From positions 30,875-94,874 of the forward strand of contig NZ_NSGH01000011.1 of NCBI RefSeq assembly GCF_002295105.1: 64,000 bases of DNA. Direction: 5' to 3'. The notes below the pieces were generated by a model. It was given only the letters and a program-made list of their open reading frames with translations. It ran no database searches and was not told where the DNA came from. Each line of letters begins with the position of its first letter. The stretch's first letter is position 1. Below are positions 53,988 to 62,594 of this stretch, one piece after another. The DNA comes from Salimicrobium humidisoli. Lineage in GTDB: Bacteria; Bacillota; Bacilli; Bacillales; Halobacillaceae. Position numbers and translations under genes: made by a program.

Positions 53988-54468
53988 TTATAATTCAATA
54001 ATGTTTCTTTTCGCATCACTAAGCATTATGTATGTATCAGTTATCTTCGGTTGATAGACATTTATCAAGGTTTCTTCCGGTGCCCCTTCGATCAAAAGCT
54101 CTTCCTCCAGAGATTTACCGTCTGAATAATAAATGTCCCCCCCATTGGTAAACCGCTCCATTTTCAAGAGGAATGATTTCCGTCCATTTATTATAGGGAA
54201 TGTCATAGTTTCTTTGATCAACTAACTCTAAAGAATTACTGTAATCCCTACTCTCTAACCCGTCAGCAGTAAAATAAGAAAAATTATAGTTTCCGTTAGC
54301 CCTTCGTTTCGATAGAATATCGGATTGAACAGGTGTAGTAGCAATCTCTATCTCTCTAGCCCACGAATCAGAAGGCACAGCTGTTGCATCTTTATAGTTG
54401 TTGAATACAAGTATAGAAAGCCCTACCATTATCATTATTGCTGGAAGTATCCAGTGAGCTTTTTTCAG
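53988..54468 (-). pseudogene. Small membrane-anchored protein broken at a G7 tract
   Basis: GGAGGAG followed by a CTG at 54468 opens a frame with a signal anchor (HWILPAIMIMVGLSILVF) and a soluble part reading to YQWGG, where it shifts at a run of seven G (54137-54143 as C on plus) and stops soon after. With six G the frame would continue QWGDIYYSDGKSLEEELL to the natural end at 53988. The span, 481 bases, is one over 160 codons. Family not recognised. A sequence error, true decay or tract-length switching are all possible. Confidence 0.6.
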
Positions 54469-54529
54469 GATTAATCTCCTCCTTCACCACACACTATCAT
54501 TTCAAAATTCATAATTTAAAACAATCTTT

Positions 54530-54690
54530 TTTAAACTACATCAACCACCAGAAATCTGCCTCTATACCATAGGTATACATTCCGCCACTCCTTTAGTAAT
54601 AGAATTCAAATACGTGAAACAGGTCACCGTTTTTTCCAAAATTCAGTGACCATCCTTCCTTTTTTCAGAACAGAAGTGTAAACGCTTTCC
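54530..54690 (-). repeat. Diverged copy of the 5' end and upstream region of the gene at 57225-57659
   Basis: The minus strand carries the ribosome site AGGAGTGGCGGA and MYTYGIEADFWW before stopping, matching MYTYGLEADFWW at the start of the 57659 gene. Similarity in the flank resumes at CCTTCCTTTTTTCAGAACAG versus CCTTCCTTTTTTAAGAATAG near 57762. Only 12 codons of the gene remain. Confidence 0.6.
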
Positions 54691-54770
54691 GTGCTGAGTA
54701 GATTTATCGAACTAACAAGTTCTTTTGATTAAGTAAAAGGAATATCTGGCGAAAACAATCGATATCTCTA

Positions 54771-55202
54771 TCACATATTCAGCCGCTTATTCGCCGTGTT
54801 GTTATATCGCTTGAGCAATCTTCCGAACGTCTCCTGTTCCTCTTCCGTCCATCCCTCGAGCATCTCGTTCAGACGCTGGAACCGTTCACGCCGATTGCTT
54901 TCGAGTTCTTCCGATCCGAGTTCCGTGATTTTGTAAAAATACGACCGTTTATCATCCGGATTCGGAAGTTTCTCTACGTAATTTTTCTCCACTAAGGAAG
55001 AAGCCTGGCGACTCACAGTAGAAATGTCCAACTGAAGGTGATTTGCCAGTGCTTTCACTCCGGCCGGACCGTATGTGTAGAGCTGTCTCAATAAAATATA
55101 AGCCGAGCGCTCCATTCGCCCTTCTCTCTGTTCCGTCATCACTATTCTTCGTACAAAATCTGTTATTTGTCTCTCGATTAATTCAACAGAGTCTTCCTTC
55201 AT
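54771..55202 (-). CDS. MarR-family transcriptional regulator
   Basis: A 143-residue winged-helix protein. The recognition region is VKALANHLQLDISTVSRQASSL and the wing contains NPDDKRSYFYKI. ATG 55202 follows GAGGGAGGTGTACAG. It is divergent from an efflux transporter, with two palindromes between them, a standard repressor/pump pair. Confidence 0.9.
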   Translation of the reverse strand: MKEDSVELIERQITDFVRRIVMTEQREGRMERSAYILLRQLYTYGPAGVKALANHLQLDISTVSRQASSLVEKNYVEKLPNPDDKRSYFYKITELGSEELESNRRERFQRLNEMLEGWTEEEQETFGRLLKRYNNTANKRLNM

Positions 55203-55261
55203 TCTGTACACCTCCCTCTGCCTGCTTTTTCGTTCAAGCATAACATATTCCCGCACTCGTC

Positions 55262-55291
55262 TTGACATGAAAAAGATTATAGTTGTATTAT
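55262..55291 (+). promoter_or_regulatory. Promoter of the MFS efflux gene
   Basis: TTGACA (55262-55267) and TATTAT (55286-55291) are 18 bases apart. The -10 box is inside the first MarR palindrome. Confidence 0.75.
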
Positions 55292-55316
55292 ACAAGTTAT
55301 TGATTGTACAATACAA
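55283..55316. promoter_or_regulatory. Two identical-armed MarR operators
   Basis: TTGTATTATACAA (55283-55295) and TTGTACAATACAA (55304-55316) are perfect palindromes with arms TTGTA/TACAA and a 3-base centre, 21 bases apart or two helical turns. They cover the -10 box and the start of the MFS transcript. Confidence 0.8.
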
Positions 55317-55338
55317 ACAGTTTAAAGGAGAATGCCTG

Positions 55339-56565
55339 ATGTCTACAAAACCGAACCCGGTTCCTCCGATTACGATTACTGAAGAACCGGGTATTTTAAA
55401 ACAACCGAAAGCCGTTTGGGCGGTCTTTTTCGCCTGTATCATCGCCTTTATGGGGCTCGGCCTGGTAGATCCGATCCTTCCAGCCATTGCCACCCAGCTT
55501 GATGCGGCTCCAAGCGAAGTGACACTCCTGTTCACCAGCTACAATGCCGTCATGGCCGTGGCGATGCTCGTGACTGGAGTAATCACATCCCGGATCGGTA
55601 TGAAAAAAACACTTCTATCCGGTATTGTGATCATCGCCCTGTTTTCCGGACTCGGCGGACTGTCGAATGGCATCTGGGAGCTGATCTTCCTCCGTGGAGG
55701 CTGGGGTCTCGGCAACGCCTTGTTCGTAGCGACTGCCCTCACTGCCATCGTCACGCTTTCCAACAGCGGTAATGCTAAAGCAATTATTTTATACGAAGCA
55801 GCAATCGGCCTCGGCATCTCCGTCGGCCCACTTCTCGGTGGGTGGCTCGGTGCTATCTCCTGGAGAGGACCCTTTCTCGGTGTGGCCGTTCTCATGGTGA
55901 TCGCTTTCGTCGGTCTTATGACAATGATGCCAAAAGCACCGGCGAGCAGTCAGGTAAACAATAAGAAAGCCTCACTCGTCGACCCGTTCCGTGCTTTAAA
56001 ACACCGACCTTTATTCGTACTGGGCTTCACAGCTGCTCTCTATAATTACGGATTTTTCACCCTGTTGGCCTTTTCCCCGTTCGTCCTCGGACTGGACGAA
56101 CACGGACTCGGAGTGGTTTTCCTCGGCTGGGGGATTTTACTTGCAGTTACATCCGTCTTTACAGCACCGAAACTTCAGAAGTGGTTCGGTACGGTTAAAG
56201 CTATAGCTCTAATGCTAGTACTTTTCGCACTAGCCTTGGCCGCAATGGGCATCTGGACATCTACCCAGTGGGTCGTCATCACTGCCGTCGTCATCGCCGG
56301 AGCTTTACTTGGCAACAACAACACGCTGATTACGACAGCCGTCATGAATTCCACCCCCGTCAACAGATCGACAGCATCCGCCGCCTACAGTTTTCTGCGC
56401 TTCCTTGGTGGTGCACTTGCCCCCTTCCTCGCAGGGAAATTGTCCGAAATCTATAATCCAAGCATCCCTTTCTATACGGGTGCTACGGTTGTTCTTCTAT
56501 CCGTGGTGTTTATACTGATGAATCAGAAGCATATTCATCATGTGGATGAAGCAGAAGGTCACTGA
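55339..56565 (+). CDS. MFS drug-efflux-type transporter
   Basis: A 408-residue major facilitator with 12 membrane segments. LVDPILPAIATQLDAAPSEV in TM1 and RGGWGLGNALFVATALTAIV in TM4-5 fit the drug:proton antiporter group; motif A is TSRIGMKKTLL, less basic than usual. ATG 55339 follows AAAGGAGAATGCCTG; upstream frame crosses the operators and is rejected. Expression should be induced when a ligand releases the divergent MarR protein. Confidence 0.88.
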   Translation: MSTKPNPVPPITITEEPGILKQPKAVWAVFFACIIAFMGLGLVDPILPAIATQLDAAPSEVTLLFTSYNAVMAVAMLVTGVITSRIGMKKTLLSGIVIIALFSGLGGLSNGIWELIFLRGGWGLGNALFVATALTAIVTLSNSGNAKAIILYEAAIGLGISVGPLLGGWLGAISWRGPFLGVAVLMVIAFVGLMTMMPKAPASSQVNNKKASLVDPFRALKHRPLFVLGFTAALYNYGFFTLLAFSPFVLGLDEHGLGVVFLGWGILLAVTSVFTAPKLQKWFGTVKAIALMLVLFALALAAMGIWTSTQWVVITAVVIAGALLGNNNTLITTAVMNSTPVNRSTASAAYSFLRFLGGALAPFLAGKLSEIYNPSIPFYTGATVVLLSVVFILMNQKHIHHVDEAEGH

Positions 56566-56719
56566 AGCTGATATTATCTGATGGCGAACGGATGCGTCAT
56601 TTTTTTCACAAAACAGAGAGAAAATTCGTAGTGATAAGTTATAATAATGTTATCTCTGAAGCATTATATTTATTCTTCATTCTGTGCTTTATATAAACAA
56701 TGACGGAAGGTGGGTTCTA

Positions 56720-57169
56720 GTGAACAGCATTTTTGAAGTCGCACATGCAGATAAAATACTAAACCGTATAGATAAGTTAACCACTAATTCACAACCACTA
56801 TGGGGAAAGATGAATGTATCGCAGATGCTCGCCCATTGCTCCTCTTTTCAGTATGTAGCAATGGGTTACTCAACCCCCTCAAGAAGCTGGTCAGGTATAT
56901 TCTTCGGCAGGTTTGCAAAACCCCTTTTTTATAACGACAAACCTTTGAGCCGAAATATGCCTACAATTCCTGATATATTGATCACCAGTCAAAAAGATTT
57001 TGAAAAAGAGAAGGAAAATCTTAAAGAAAAACTGATAACATTTCAGAAAAAGGGCCCAACGGCTTGTACAGAGCGACCGCACCCTTTTTTCGGAAAGCTC
57101 ACACCCGAGCAATGAGGGAAAGGGATATACAAGCATCTGGACCACCACTTGCAACAATTTGGTGTATAA
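56720..57169 (+). pseudogene. DUF1569 gene with premature TGA
   Basis: GTG 56720 follows GGAAGGTGGGTTCTA. The protein has DUF1569 features: PLWGKMNVSQMLAHCSSF and HPFFGKLTPEQ. A TGA at 57113-57115 stands where the family has TGG (Trp), and the same frame reads on for 18 codons as GKGIYKHLDHHLQQFGV to TAA 57167-57169, which is the usual C-terminus. Product with the stop is 131 residues; the full form would be 149. Function of the DinB-like family is unknown. Confidence 0.75.
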
Positions 57170-57224
57170 GTACTTAGTTTATCAATAGCACGTACAAGCT
57201 ATGGTTCGTTCTCTATCCGCCCGA

Positions 57225-57659
57225 CTACATCAGCCCCCAGAAATTCGTCGTCGCTAATGTGACGTATAATATTATAGCGAACACGGTATTACTGATTGTC
57301 ACTTTATACGCGTTATGATTTTCGGCATACTTATACTGCATGAAAGCTCTCACTATTTCCCCGATAAAAAGAAAGGATAAAACGATAAACCACGGCTGCA
57401 GAAACCAATACCACTCCAAAGGAGGTCTCGTTGAATTTATCGCAAACCCTGCCAATATGCTGAAGATAGATAAACTTCTGAGGAGCCGATCGATTTTTTT
57501 ATGTCTTTCATTAACATAGGTATTGGTTAAGATTTTACCCCTTTTAACCTTCCACCATTTTCTCGCCATTGTACCGAAAGCGAATAGCAGCAGAGAAAAG
57601 ATAGCTACTAGGAGAAGTAATCTCCACCAGAAATCTGCCTCCAGGCCATATGTATACAT
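57225..57659 (-). CDS. DUF4181-like membrane protein
   Basis: A 144-residue protein with four predicted membrane segments. The loop KWWKVKRGKILTNTYVNERHKKIDRLLR between TM1 and TM2 is what I recall of DUF4181. Function unknown. AGGGAGTGGCGGG precedes the ATG. A diverged copy of its first 12 codons lies near 54.55 kb. Confidence 0.65.
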   Translation of the reverse strand: MYTYGLEADFWWRLLLLVAIFSLLLFAFGTMARKWWKVKRGKILTNTYVNERHKKIDRLLRSLSIFSILAGFAINSTRPPLEWYWFLQPWFIVLSFLFIGEIVRAFMQYKYAENHNAYKVTISNTVFAIILYVTLATTNFWGLM

Positions 57660-57862
57660 CCCGCCACTCCCTCAGTAATTCAGTTAGATTGCATGTAAGA
57701 ATAACTATACTATTCCGCACTACTCTCGCTATATTATTATTTCAAAATTCACAATTCTAATCAATCCTTCCTTTTTTAAGAATAGGAAGCTAATTATACA
57801 AAATAGATCATATATTAAATTCTACACAACTCGAGGACCCACCAGCCCTTTTCCAGACGACA

Positions 57863-57902
57863 AAAAAACTCCGACCATCTGTTGTGATGATCGGAGTTTT
57901 TC
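57863..57902. terminator. Bidirectional terminator next to the AbgT gene
   Basis: AAAAACTCCGA pairs with TCGGAGTTTTT; T-runs occur on both sides. Confidence 0.88.
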
Positions 57903-57945
57903 GATGAAACCGGATTGCATAACTTTTCAGTACCCGGCTGATTCC

Positions 57946-59466
57946 TTAATAGTGAATAGGAGAACCTGGTCCGAGGTCTATGCCAAGCAGCATCCAGACG
58001 ATTAACATGATGGTCCACGATACGAGGAAAAAGATCGTGTACGGGAACATAACGGAGATCAGCGTTCCGATTCCCATGTTTTTATCGTATTTCTGAGCGA
58101 ACGCAATGATGATAGCGAAATAAGTCATCAGAGGCGTAATGATGTTCGTTGTGGAATCTGCCACACGATAGGCCATCTGCGTTAACTCAGGAGAATAACC
58201 GAGCTGCATCATGATCGGTACAAACACCGGTGCCATCATCGCCCATTTTGCAGACGCACTGCCTATGAACAAGTTGATAAAAGCGGCTACCAGAATGAAA
58301 CCTAAGATTAACGGAATCCCCGACAGGTTGACCGATTCCAATAACTCCGCACCATACACACCGATGACGAGCCCCATGTTCGTTTCCGAAAAGTAGGCTA
58401 CGAATTGTCCGGCAGTGAAAGCAAGCACAATGAACATGCCCATGGAAGCCATTGTTTCGGACAGCTGGTTAGCAACGTCTTTGTCATTTTTGATGTTTTT
58501 GACGGCAATGCCGTAAAACAGTCCAGGGATAAAGAATAGAATAGTAATGACCGGCACGAGTGAGCTCATGAACGGAGACTGTATAATCCCTCCGTCTTCT
58601 CCTCTCAAAGGAGCTCCGGGTGGAAGGATCAATAGAGAAATAAGTACGATTGCTACAACGACAGAAATACCTGCCCAGATCAACCCTTTCTTCTCTGCAG
58701 CATCCAGCCCTTCCAATTTTTCACGGAATTCACCTTTATATTCTCCGAGACGTGGTTCGACGATTTTCTCTGTCACCCATCCCCCTACAAATGTCAGCAG
58801 GAATACAGAAACAATGATGAAATAGTAGTTCATCGCTATGGTCATAGTCTCCGCATAGGCGGGATCGATGATAGCCGCAGCATCAATCGTCAATTCTCCC
58901 AGTAAGGGATCCGTCGCGGATAAGAACAGGTTGGCACTGAACCCTGCAGACACACCCGCAAATGCGCCGGCGAGTCCCGCTAACGGGTGACGGCCGAGCG
59001 CTGCAAAGATGACGGCGCCGAGTGGCGGTAACACTACATAACCGGCGTCAGAAGCGACACTGGACATGATACCTGCGAATACAAGACCATATGTAATAAG
59101 TGATTTTGGAACAGACAGCACGAATCCGCGTAAGCACGCACTGATCAGCCCTGTTCTCTCGGCCACTCCGATCCCGAGCATCGTCACCAGAACGACCCCT
59201 AACGGAGCGAACCCGATGAAGTTCTCAGTCATACTGGAGAAAATATATTCAATGCCATCCGCGCTGAGAAGGTTGTTTACTTCGACCATCTTCCCTTCTT
59301 CACCGGGATGCTCAACACTCAGGCCGAAACTGGAAACGATAGCAGACAGCACAACCACCAGCAGTGCCAGAATCGCAAACAGTGTAATCGGATGGGGCAG
59401 TTTATTTCCTATGTATTCGATACCATCCAATCCTTTTTGAAACATTCCCTTTCGTTTTTCAACCAA
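57946..59466 (-). CDS. AbgT-family transporter
   Basis: A 506-residue protein with about 12 membrane segments and AbgT signatures KLPHPITLFAILAL, TGLISACLRGFV, SSVASDAGYVVLPPLGAVIF and GSASAKWAMMAPVFVPIM. Family members take up p-aminobenzoyl-glutamate or export sulfonamides, coupled to ions. The start is TTG 59466 after AGAGGGGGAACTAACA. It is monocistronic. Confidence 0.9.
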   Translation of the reverse strand: MVEKRKGMFQKGLDGIEYIGNKLPHPITLFAILALLVVVLSAIVSSFGLSVEHPGEEGKMVEVNNLLSADGIEYIFSSMTENFIGFAPLGVVLVTMLGIGVAERTGLISACLRGFVLSVPKSLITYGLVFAGIMSSVASDAGYVVLPPLGAVIFAALGRHPLAGLAGAFAGVSAGFSANLFLSATDPLLGELTIDAAAIIDPAYAETMTIAMNYYFIIVSVFLLTFVGGWVTEKIVEPRLGEYKGEFREKLEGLDAAEKKGLIWAGISVVVAIVLISLLILPPGAPLRGEDGGIIQSPFMSSLVPVITILFFIPGLFYGIAVKNIKNDKDVANQLSETMASMGMFIVLAFTAGQFVAYFSETNMGLVIGVYGAELLESVNLSGIPLILGFILVAAFINLFIGSASAKWAMMAPVFVPIMMQLGYSPELTQMAYRVADSTTNIITPLMTYFAIIIAFAQKYDKNMGIGTLISVMFPYTIFFLVSWTIMLIVWMLLGIDLGPGSPIHY

Positions 59467-59599
59467 TGTTAGTTCCCCCTCTCTTGTTGTATAGATAAAA
59501 CCGGAAGTAAGTATTTATACTGAAGACGCTTTTATCTATTGCCATAGTTTTCAGTATAAAGCATACCGAGAAAAATTGAAGACGCTTCCGAAAATACGT

Positions 59600-59915
59600 A
59601 AAATTACTATTATTCCGAATTTTATTGGCGGAACCCCTCGTAAGAACTCCTCGGGTAAGAGGGATAACTCTCCTCTCTTGTCACTGCTGTGTTTACTGGA
59701 CGAAAATCGGTCAGTATGGGACTTCGTTTCGTTTGGCAAACCTGGCCATTTCAGCCCAGTCTTATCTTCAGTTTCTGCCCATCAGTCCGGGATTGTTCCT
59801 CCGGCTTCCTTCAGATTCCACTTCACGGTGGACACCCTTGCCATTGGCTAACAGTTCCTACTGCCAAGCCTGTAGTGGACTTTCACCACCTAGTTATAGC
59901 CCATGCCGGGCACAC
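59600..59915 (-). mobile_element. Truncated group IIC intron (5' part, domain I region)
   Basis: On the minus strand the sequence begins GTGTGCCCGGCATGGG, the 5' end of bacterial group II introns, and continues with GGTGGTGAAAGTCC, AGGCTTGGCAGTAGGAACTG, GTTAGCC, GGCAAGGGTGTCC, GGAATCTGAAGGAAGC, AAACGAAACGAAGTCC and CTCTTACCCGAGGAG, in the same order as in intact introns of the B. halodurans type. No reverse transcriptase or domain V is present; similarity ends near 59600-59640. It lies directly after a terminator hairpin, the insertion habit of class IIC. Confidence 0.82.
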
Positions 59916-59916
59916 C

Positions 59917-59958
59917 AAAAAGAGGAGGAGCTGTTCCTAAGCAGCTCCTCCTCCTTTT
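59917..59958 (-). terminator. Terminator of the doc operon and intron insertion site
   Basis: Twelve-base arms (59922-59933 and 59942-59953, GAGGAGGAGCTG type) pair perfectly, followed on the minus strand by TTTTT and then the intron 5' end. Confidence 0.88.
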
Positions 59959-59992
59959 TCTCCATTTGACATATTTTCACTTCGCCACATGA

Positions 59993-60412
59993 TTATAACT
60001 TGTCATACATCGGCTCAATAAAGTCATATACTTCTTCCAATAACAAATCAATACATTCATTCGTTTTAAACTTATCGTCTGTAGCAACGTAAACGGCGAA
60101 ATCCTCAGCTTGTTCATTGGATAAAGTAAGCTCATAGCCATTCACGTTCAAATAAGTCTCAAAAACGGTAAGAGCAGTCCTTTTGTTTCCATTATGGAAA
60201 ATATGACCACCTCTCACAATTGAATGAAAGTAACAGCAAGCCTTTTGAAAGATAGCAGGAAATTGTTCTTTACCAAATAATTTCGTTTTTGGTCTTTCCA
60301 CCATTGCTTCAAAGGCTTCGATTGATTTTATACCAGCCTGATCAGAGTCATCATAATACTCCATAATCGTGTAATGTAAGAACTCTATTTCTTCCCCGTT
60401 TAAACAGATCAT
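59993..60412 (-). CDS. Doc-type toxin (Fic/Doc family)
   Basis: A 139-residue Fic-fold protein with the active motif HIFHNGNKRTA (His70 to Arg78). Doc toxins phosphorylate EF-Tu and arrest translation; here Asn replaces the usual Asp before GN. It follows its antitoxin gene by 18 bases and ends at the terminator that carries the intron. Doc is favoured over Fic by the small size and pairing. Confidence 0.88.
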   Translation of the reverse strand: MICLNGEEIEFLHYTIMEYYDDSDQAGIKSIEAFEAMVERPKTKLFGKEQFPAIFQKACCYFHSIVRGGHIFHNGNKRTALTVFETYLNVNGYELTLSNEQAEDFAVYVATDDKFKTNECIDLLLEEVYDFIEPMYDKL

Positions 60413-60430
60413 TCTTTAAACAAAACCACC

Positions 60431-60703
60431 TCACCTGTCTTTTAAGTTACGAAGTGCCTGATCATACTTCCCGACGGCTCTGTTCATAGCTTTCAACATT
60501 TCTGGACGAATCCCCTCCGGTACCCGGTTAGCTTTTTTAACCACAATTCCACCTTCTTCTTCATTATAAGTTATTTGAAGTTCCTCCCCTTTTGTAATCT
60601 CAAGCAAGTCCGTAAGTTCTTTAGGGAGGTTAAAAGAAAGGCTATTTCCTACTTGACTCACTTTGCGGGTGTAATTTTTCTTCTTCATTTCTTTCACGCC
60701 CAT
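60431..60703 (-). CDS. AbrB/MazE-type antitoxin
   Basis: A 90-residue protein with an N-terminal SpoVT-AbrB swapped-hairpin domain (KVSQVGNSLSFNLPKELTDLLEITKG) and a C-terminal helical tail that would neutralise Doc. A strong palindrome 64 bases upstream is the likely operator. GGAAGGAG lies 11 bases before ATG 60703; a second ATG at codon 6 is possible. Confidence 0.85.
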   Translation of the reverse strand: MGVKEMKKKNYTRKVSQVGNSLSFNLPKELTDLLEITKGEELQITYNEEEGGIVVKKANRVPEGIRPEMLKAMNRAVGKYDQALRNLKDR

Positions 60704-60766
60704 TTCTTCACGGTCTCCTTCCTATGTTGGACTAGAAAAGACATACCTTAACCTTTTATCAATATA

Positions 60767-60792
60767 GTTATTATTGTTATTACAATAATAAC
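60767..60792. promoter_or_regulatory. Perfect 26-base palindrome, toxin-antitoxin operator
   Basis: GTTATTATTGT and ACAATAATAAC are perfect 11-base arms around TATT, 64 bases before the antitoxin start. AbrB-type antitoxins commonly autoregulate through such sites. The remainder of 60704-61043 shows no gene I can support. Confidence 0.75.
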
Positions 60793-61043
60793 ACAATTCT
60801 CTTTATGCATCTATACATCGAACTAAGCAGAAGTACTTTCCTTCTATTTCATTTCCAACTGCGTTAATTAGATACTATGAAGACCATCGCTTCAGATAAA
60901 TTTGAAGACCGCAAAAAAGTGAAAGACGAATAGTAAAGATATTGCTTAAAACTGGGCACTTTATTTCCATTTAGCAACCTTGCATACTTCCATTAAAGGA
61001 CGTGGTTATCTAATAAACCAATAGCGACTGCTGCCCTTCTTAT

Positions 61044-61487
61044 TTGAAGATGGGAAAGTATGAAATTTTAGCTTTGGTGAACGTGCATCATTCGCTTAAG
61101 GGAGCGGATATTCCGGAAGAGACGCTGGACAAGCTTAGTAACCAAGCTCGTGCAAAATGGCCTGAACCGTGGGTATCTGCAACGCTTCAAGCTATCCGAA
61201 CGCGCAACCTCACCGGCATACCAATAAAAGAATACGTGCCCGACGATCTGGTCAAGGAACGGATTGCTTTGATTGGCGATGCTGCCCATGTGCCGGCACC
61301 AATAACTGCCAGTGGCTTTAACGAATCGCTGCAGGATGCTGCTGAACTAGGTAAGTGTGTTGCGAAAGTTATAAAGGGAGATGCGGCAGTGAAGGCCCTG
61401 GATAAATATGAGTCGCTTCGTTTAAATAAAGTACGGCAACTGGTTCAATCCGGAAAATCGTTCAGCTACTCTTATGGACGTTCGTGA
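61044..61487 (+). pseudogene. C-terminal fragment of an FAD-dependent monooxygenase
   Basis: A frame of 147 codons that reads as the last third of a PheA/UbiH-type flavoprotein hydroxylase: RIALIGDAAHVPAPITASGFNESLQDAAELGK contains the GD motif that binds FAD ribitol. Such proteins are about 380 residues and need an N-terminal GxGxxG fold, which is absent upstream. There is no good ribosome site. It is a remnant in an accessory region. Confidence 0.75.
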
Positions 61488-61958
61488 TACTGACTTCGTA
61501 TATCTGGATGGAGCAGCCCATTATTTATTCAGCATCGGGAAGCACGAAACTGATCGGATTTTAGCCGTGCCCTTATTTTTAGAGTACTGCTTTTTCATCC
61601 CCGGAGTTCCAGTAAACCTAAAAGATATAGTACGGGCTGAAAACAGGAAAACCTATGACTAACAAAACAATTTCTGATGCCCTACCCTTTTTCCTGAATA
61701 TATGTTATGCTAAATCTCGCGATGAGCTGATTTGCATAAGACAAGATTGACACGCCTTTTGGTAAAGCACTATGTGGAGTGCTGTCACTTGCCGCAGATA
61801 TACGAAAAGACGTCCTTTTCAGGGCGTCTTTTTTATTGGTTTTATTTGATATCCGAGCTCACTTCGCCCTTTACTCGTAGAGGTAAGAATAATTTCCTTA
61901 GTTAATTTTATCATTCACTTTAGGATAGCCTACCTTTTAACAGAAGCTAATCTGAATC
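61488..61958. other. Intergenic region with an unrecognised short frame
   Basis: A frame of 62 codons (61474-61662) follows the monooxygenase fragment but has no ribosome site and no recognised family. A terminator lies at 61807-61835. Nothing else is supported. Confidence 0.4.
61807..61835 (+). terminator. Intrinsic terminator
   Basis: AAGACGTCC pairs with GGGCGTCTT and is followed by TTTT. Confidence 0.8.
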
Positions 61959-62594
61959 GTGATTGAGTTCCAAGGGTGGCCTAATGATGGAAAAATAACC
62001 GTCGTAATAGCCGTCTTCGATAAGATGTTTATGACGCATAAAGAAACTGCGAACCTCAGGATCTTCTTCACAGAAGATCATCGAATAAATGAATCAATTG
62101 AGGAGATCGACAACAAAATTGATTCTATTAACAATATCCCTTTACAAGCTGCTGTAGATACAAGTGTCACTAAAAAAATTGAAACATCAGACACAGAAAT
62201 TGCTAATCTGTTTTCAGCCACTAGCTTTAGAGACTTCACAATGACGGCATATAAAGGCAAGTGTGCTGTAACTGGTAGGGTGATTAAATATGGTCAGTTT
62301 ATGAACATAGAGGCAGCCCATATTCAACCTAAAAGCCACGGCGGCTCTTTCTTGCCAAGCAACGGTTTAGCTCTCAGCAGAGATATCCATTGGTCCTTTG
62401 ACAAAGGTTTCTTTACCTTAAACGAAGATTATACTCTTTTAGTGCATCCGAGTGTAGAAAGTGACTTCTTGAAGAGTTACGAAGGGCAAAAAATCTCTAT
62501 TCCTGAGGACAAATTTTTTATGCCCTCACATGATAGTATTAAATATCATAGAGAAAATGTGTACGGACTATTTCTAACGTCAGGAAGGCTATAA
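61959..62594 (+). CDS. HNH endonuclease-domain protein, possibly N-terminally truncated
   Basis: A 211-residue frame. The C-terminal half is an HNH nuclease domain: FRDFTMTAYKGKCAVTG, EAAHIQPKSHGG with the catalytic His, and NGLALSRDIHWSFDKGFFTL. Similar proteins usually have a longer N-terminal domain. The GTG start has no ribosome site, so the gene may be cut at its 5' end. An IS21 remnant adjoins its 3' end. A restriction or defence role is possible but unproven. Confidence 0.72.
   Translation: MIEFQGWPNDGKITVVIAVFDKMFMTHKETANLRIFFTEDHRINESIEEIDNKIDSINNIPLQAAVDTSVTKKIETSDTEIANLFSATSFRDFTMTAYKGKCAVTGRVIKYGQFMNIEAAHIQPKSHGGSFLPSNGLALSRDIHWSFDKGFFTLNEDYTLLVHPSVESDFLKSYEGQKISIPEDKFFMPSHDSIKYHRENVYGLFLTSGRL

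Noticed and set aside
59576..59969. Several 80-115 codon frames on the plus strand
   Set aside because: They are antisense to the group II intron fragment; the RNA signature explains the sequence.
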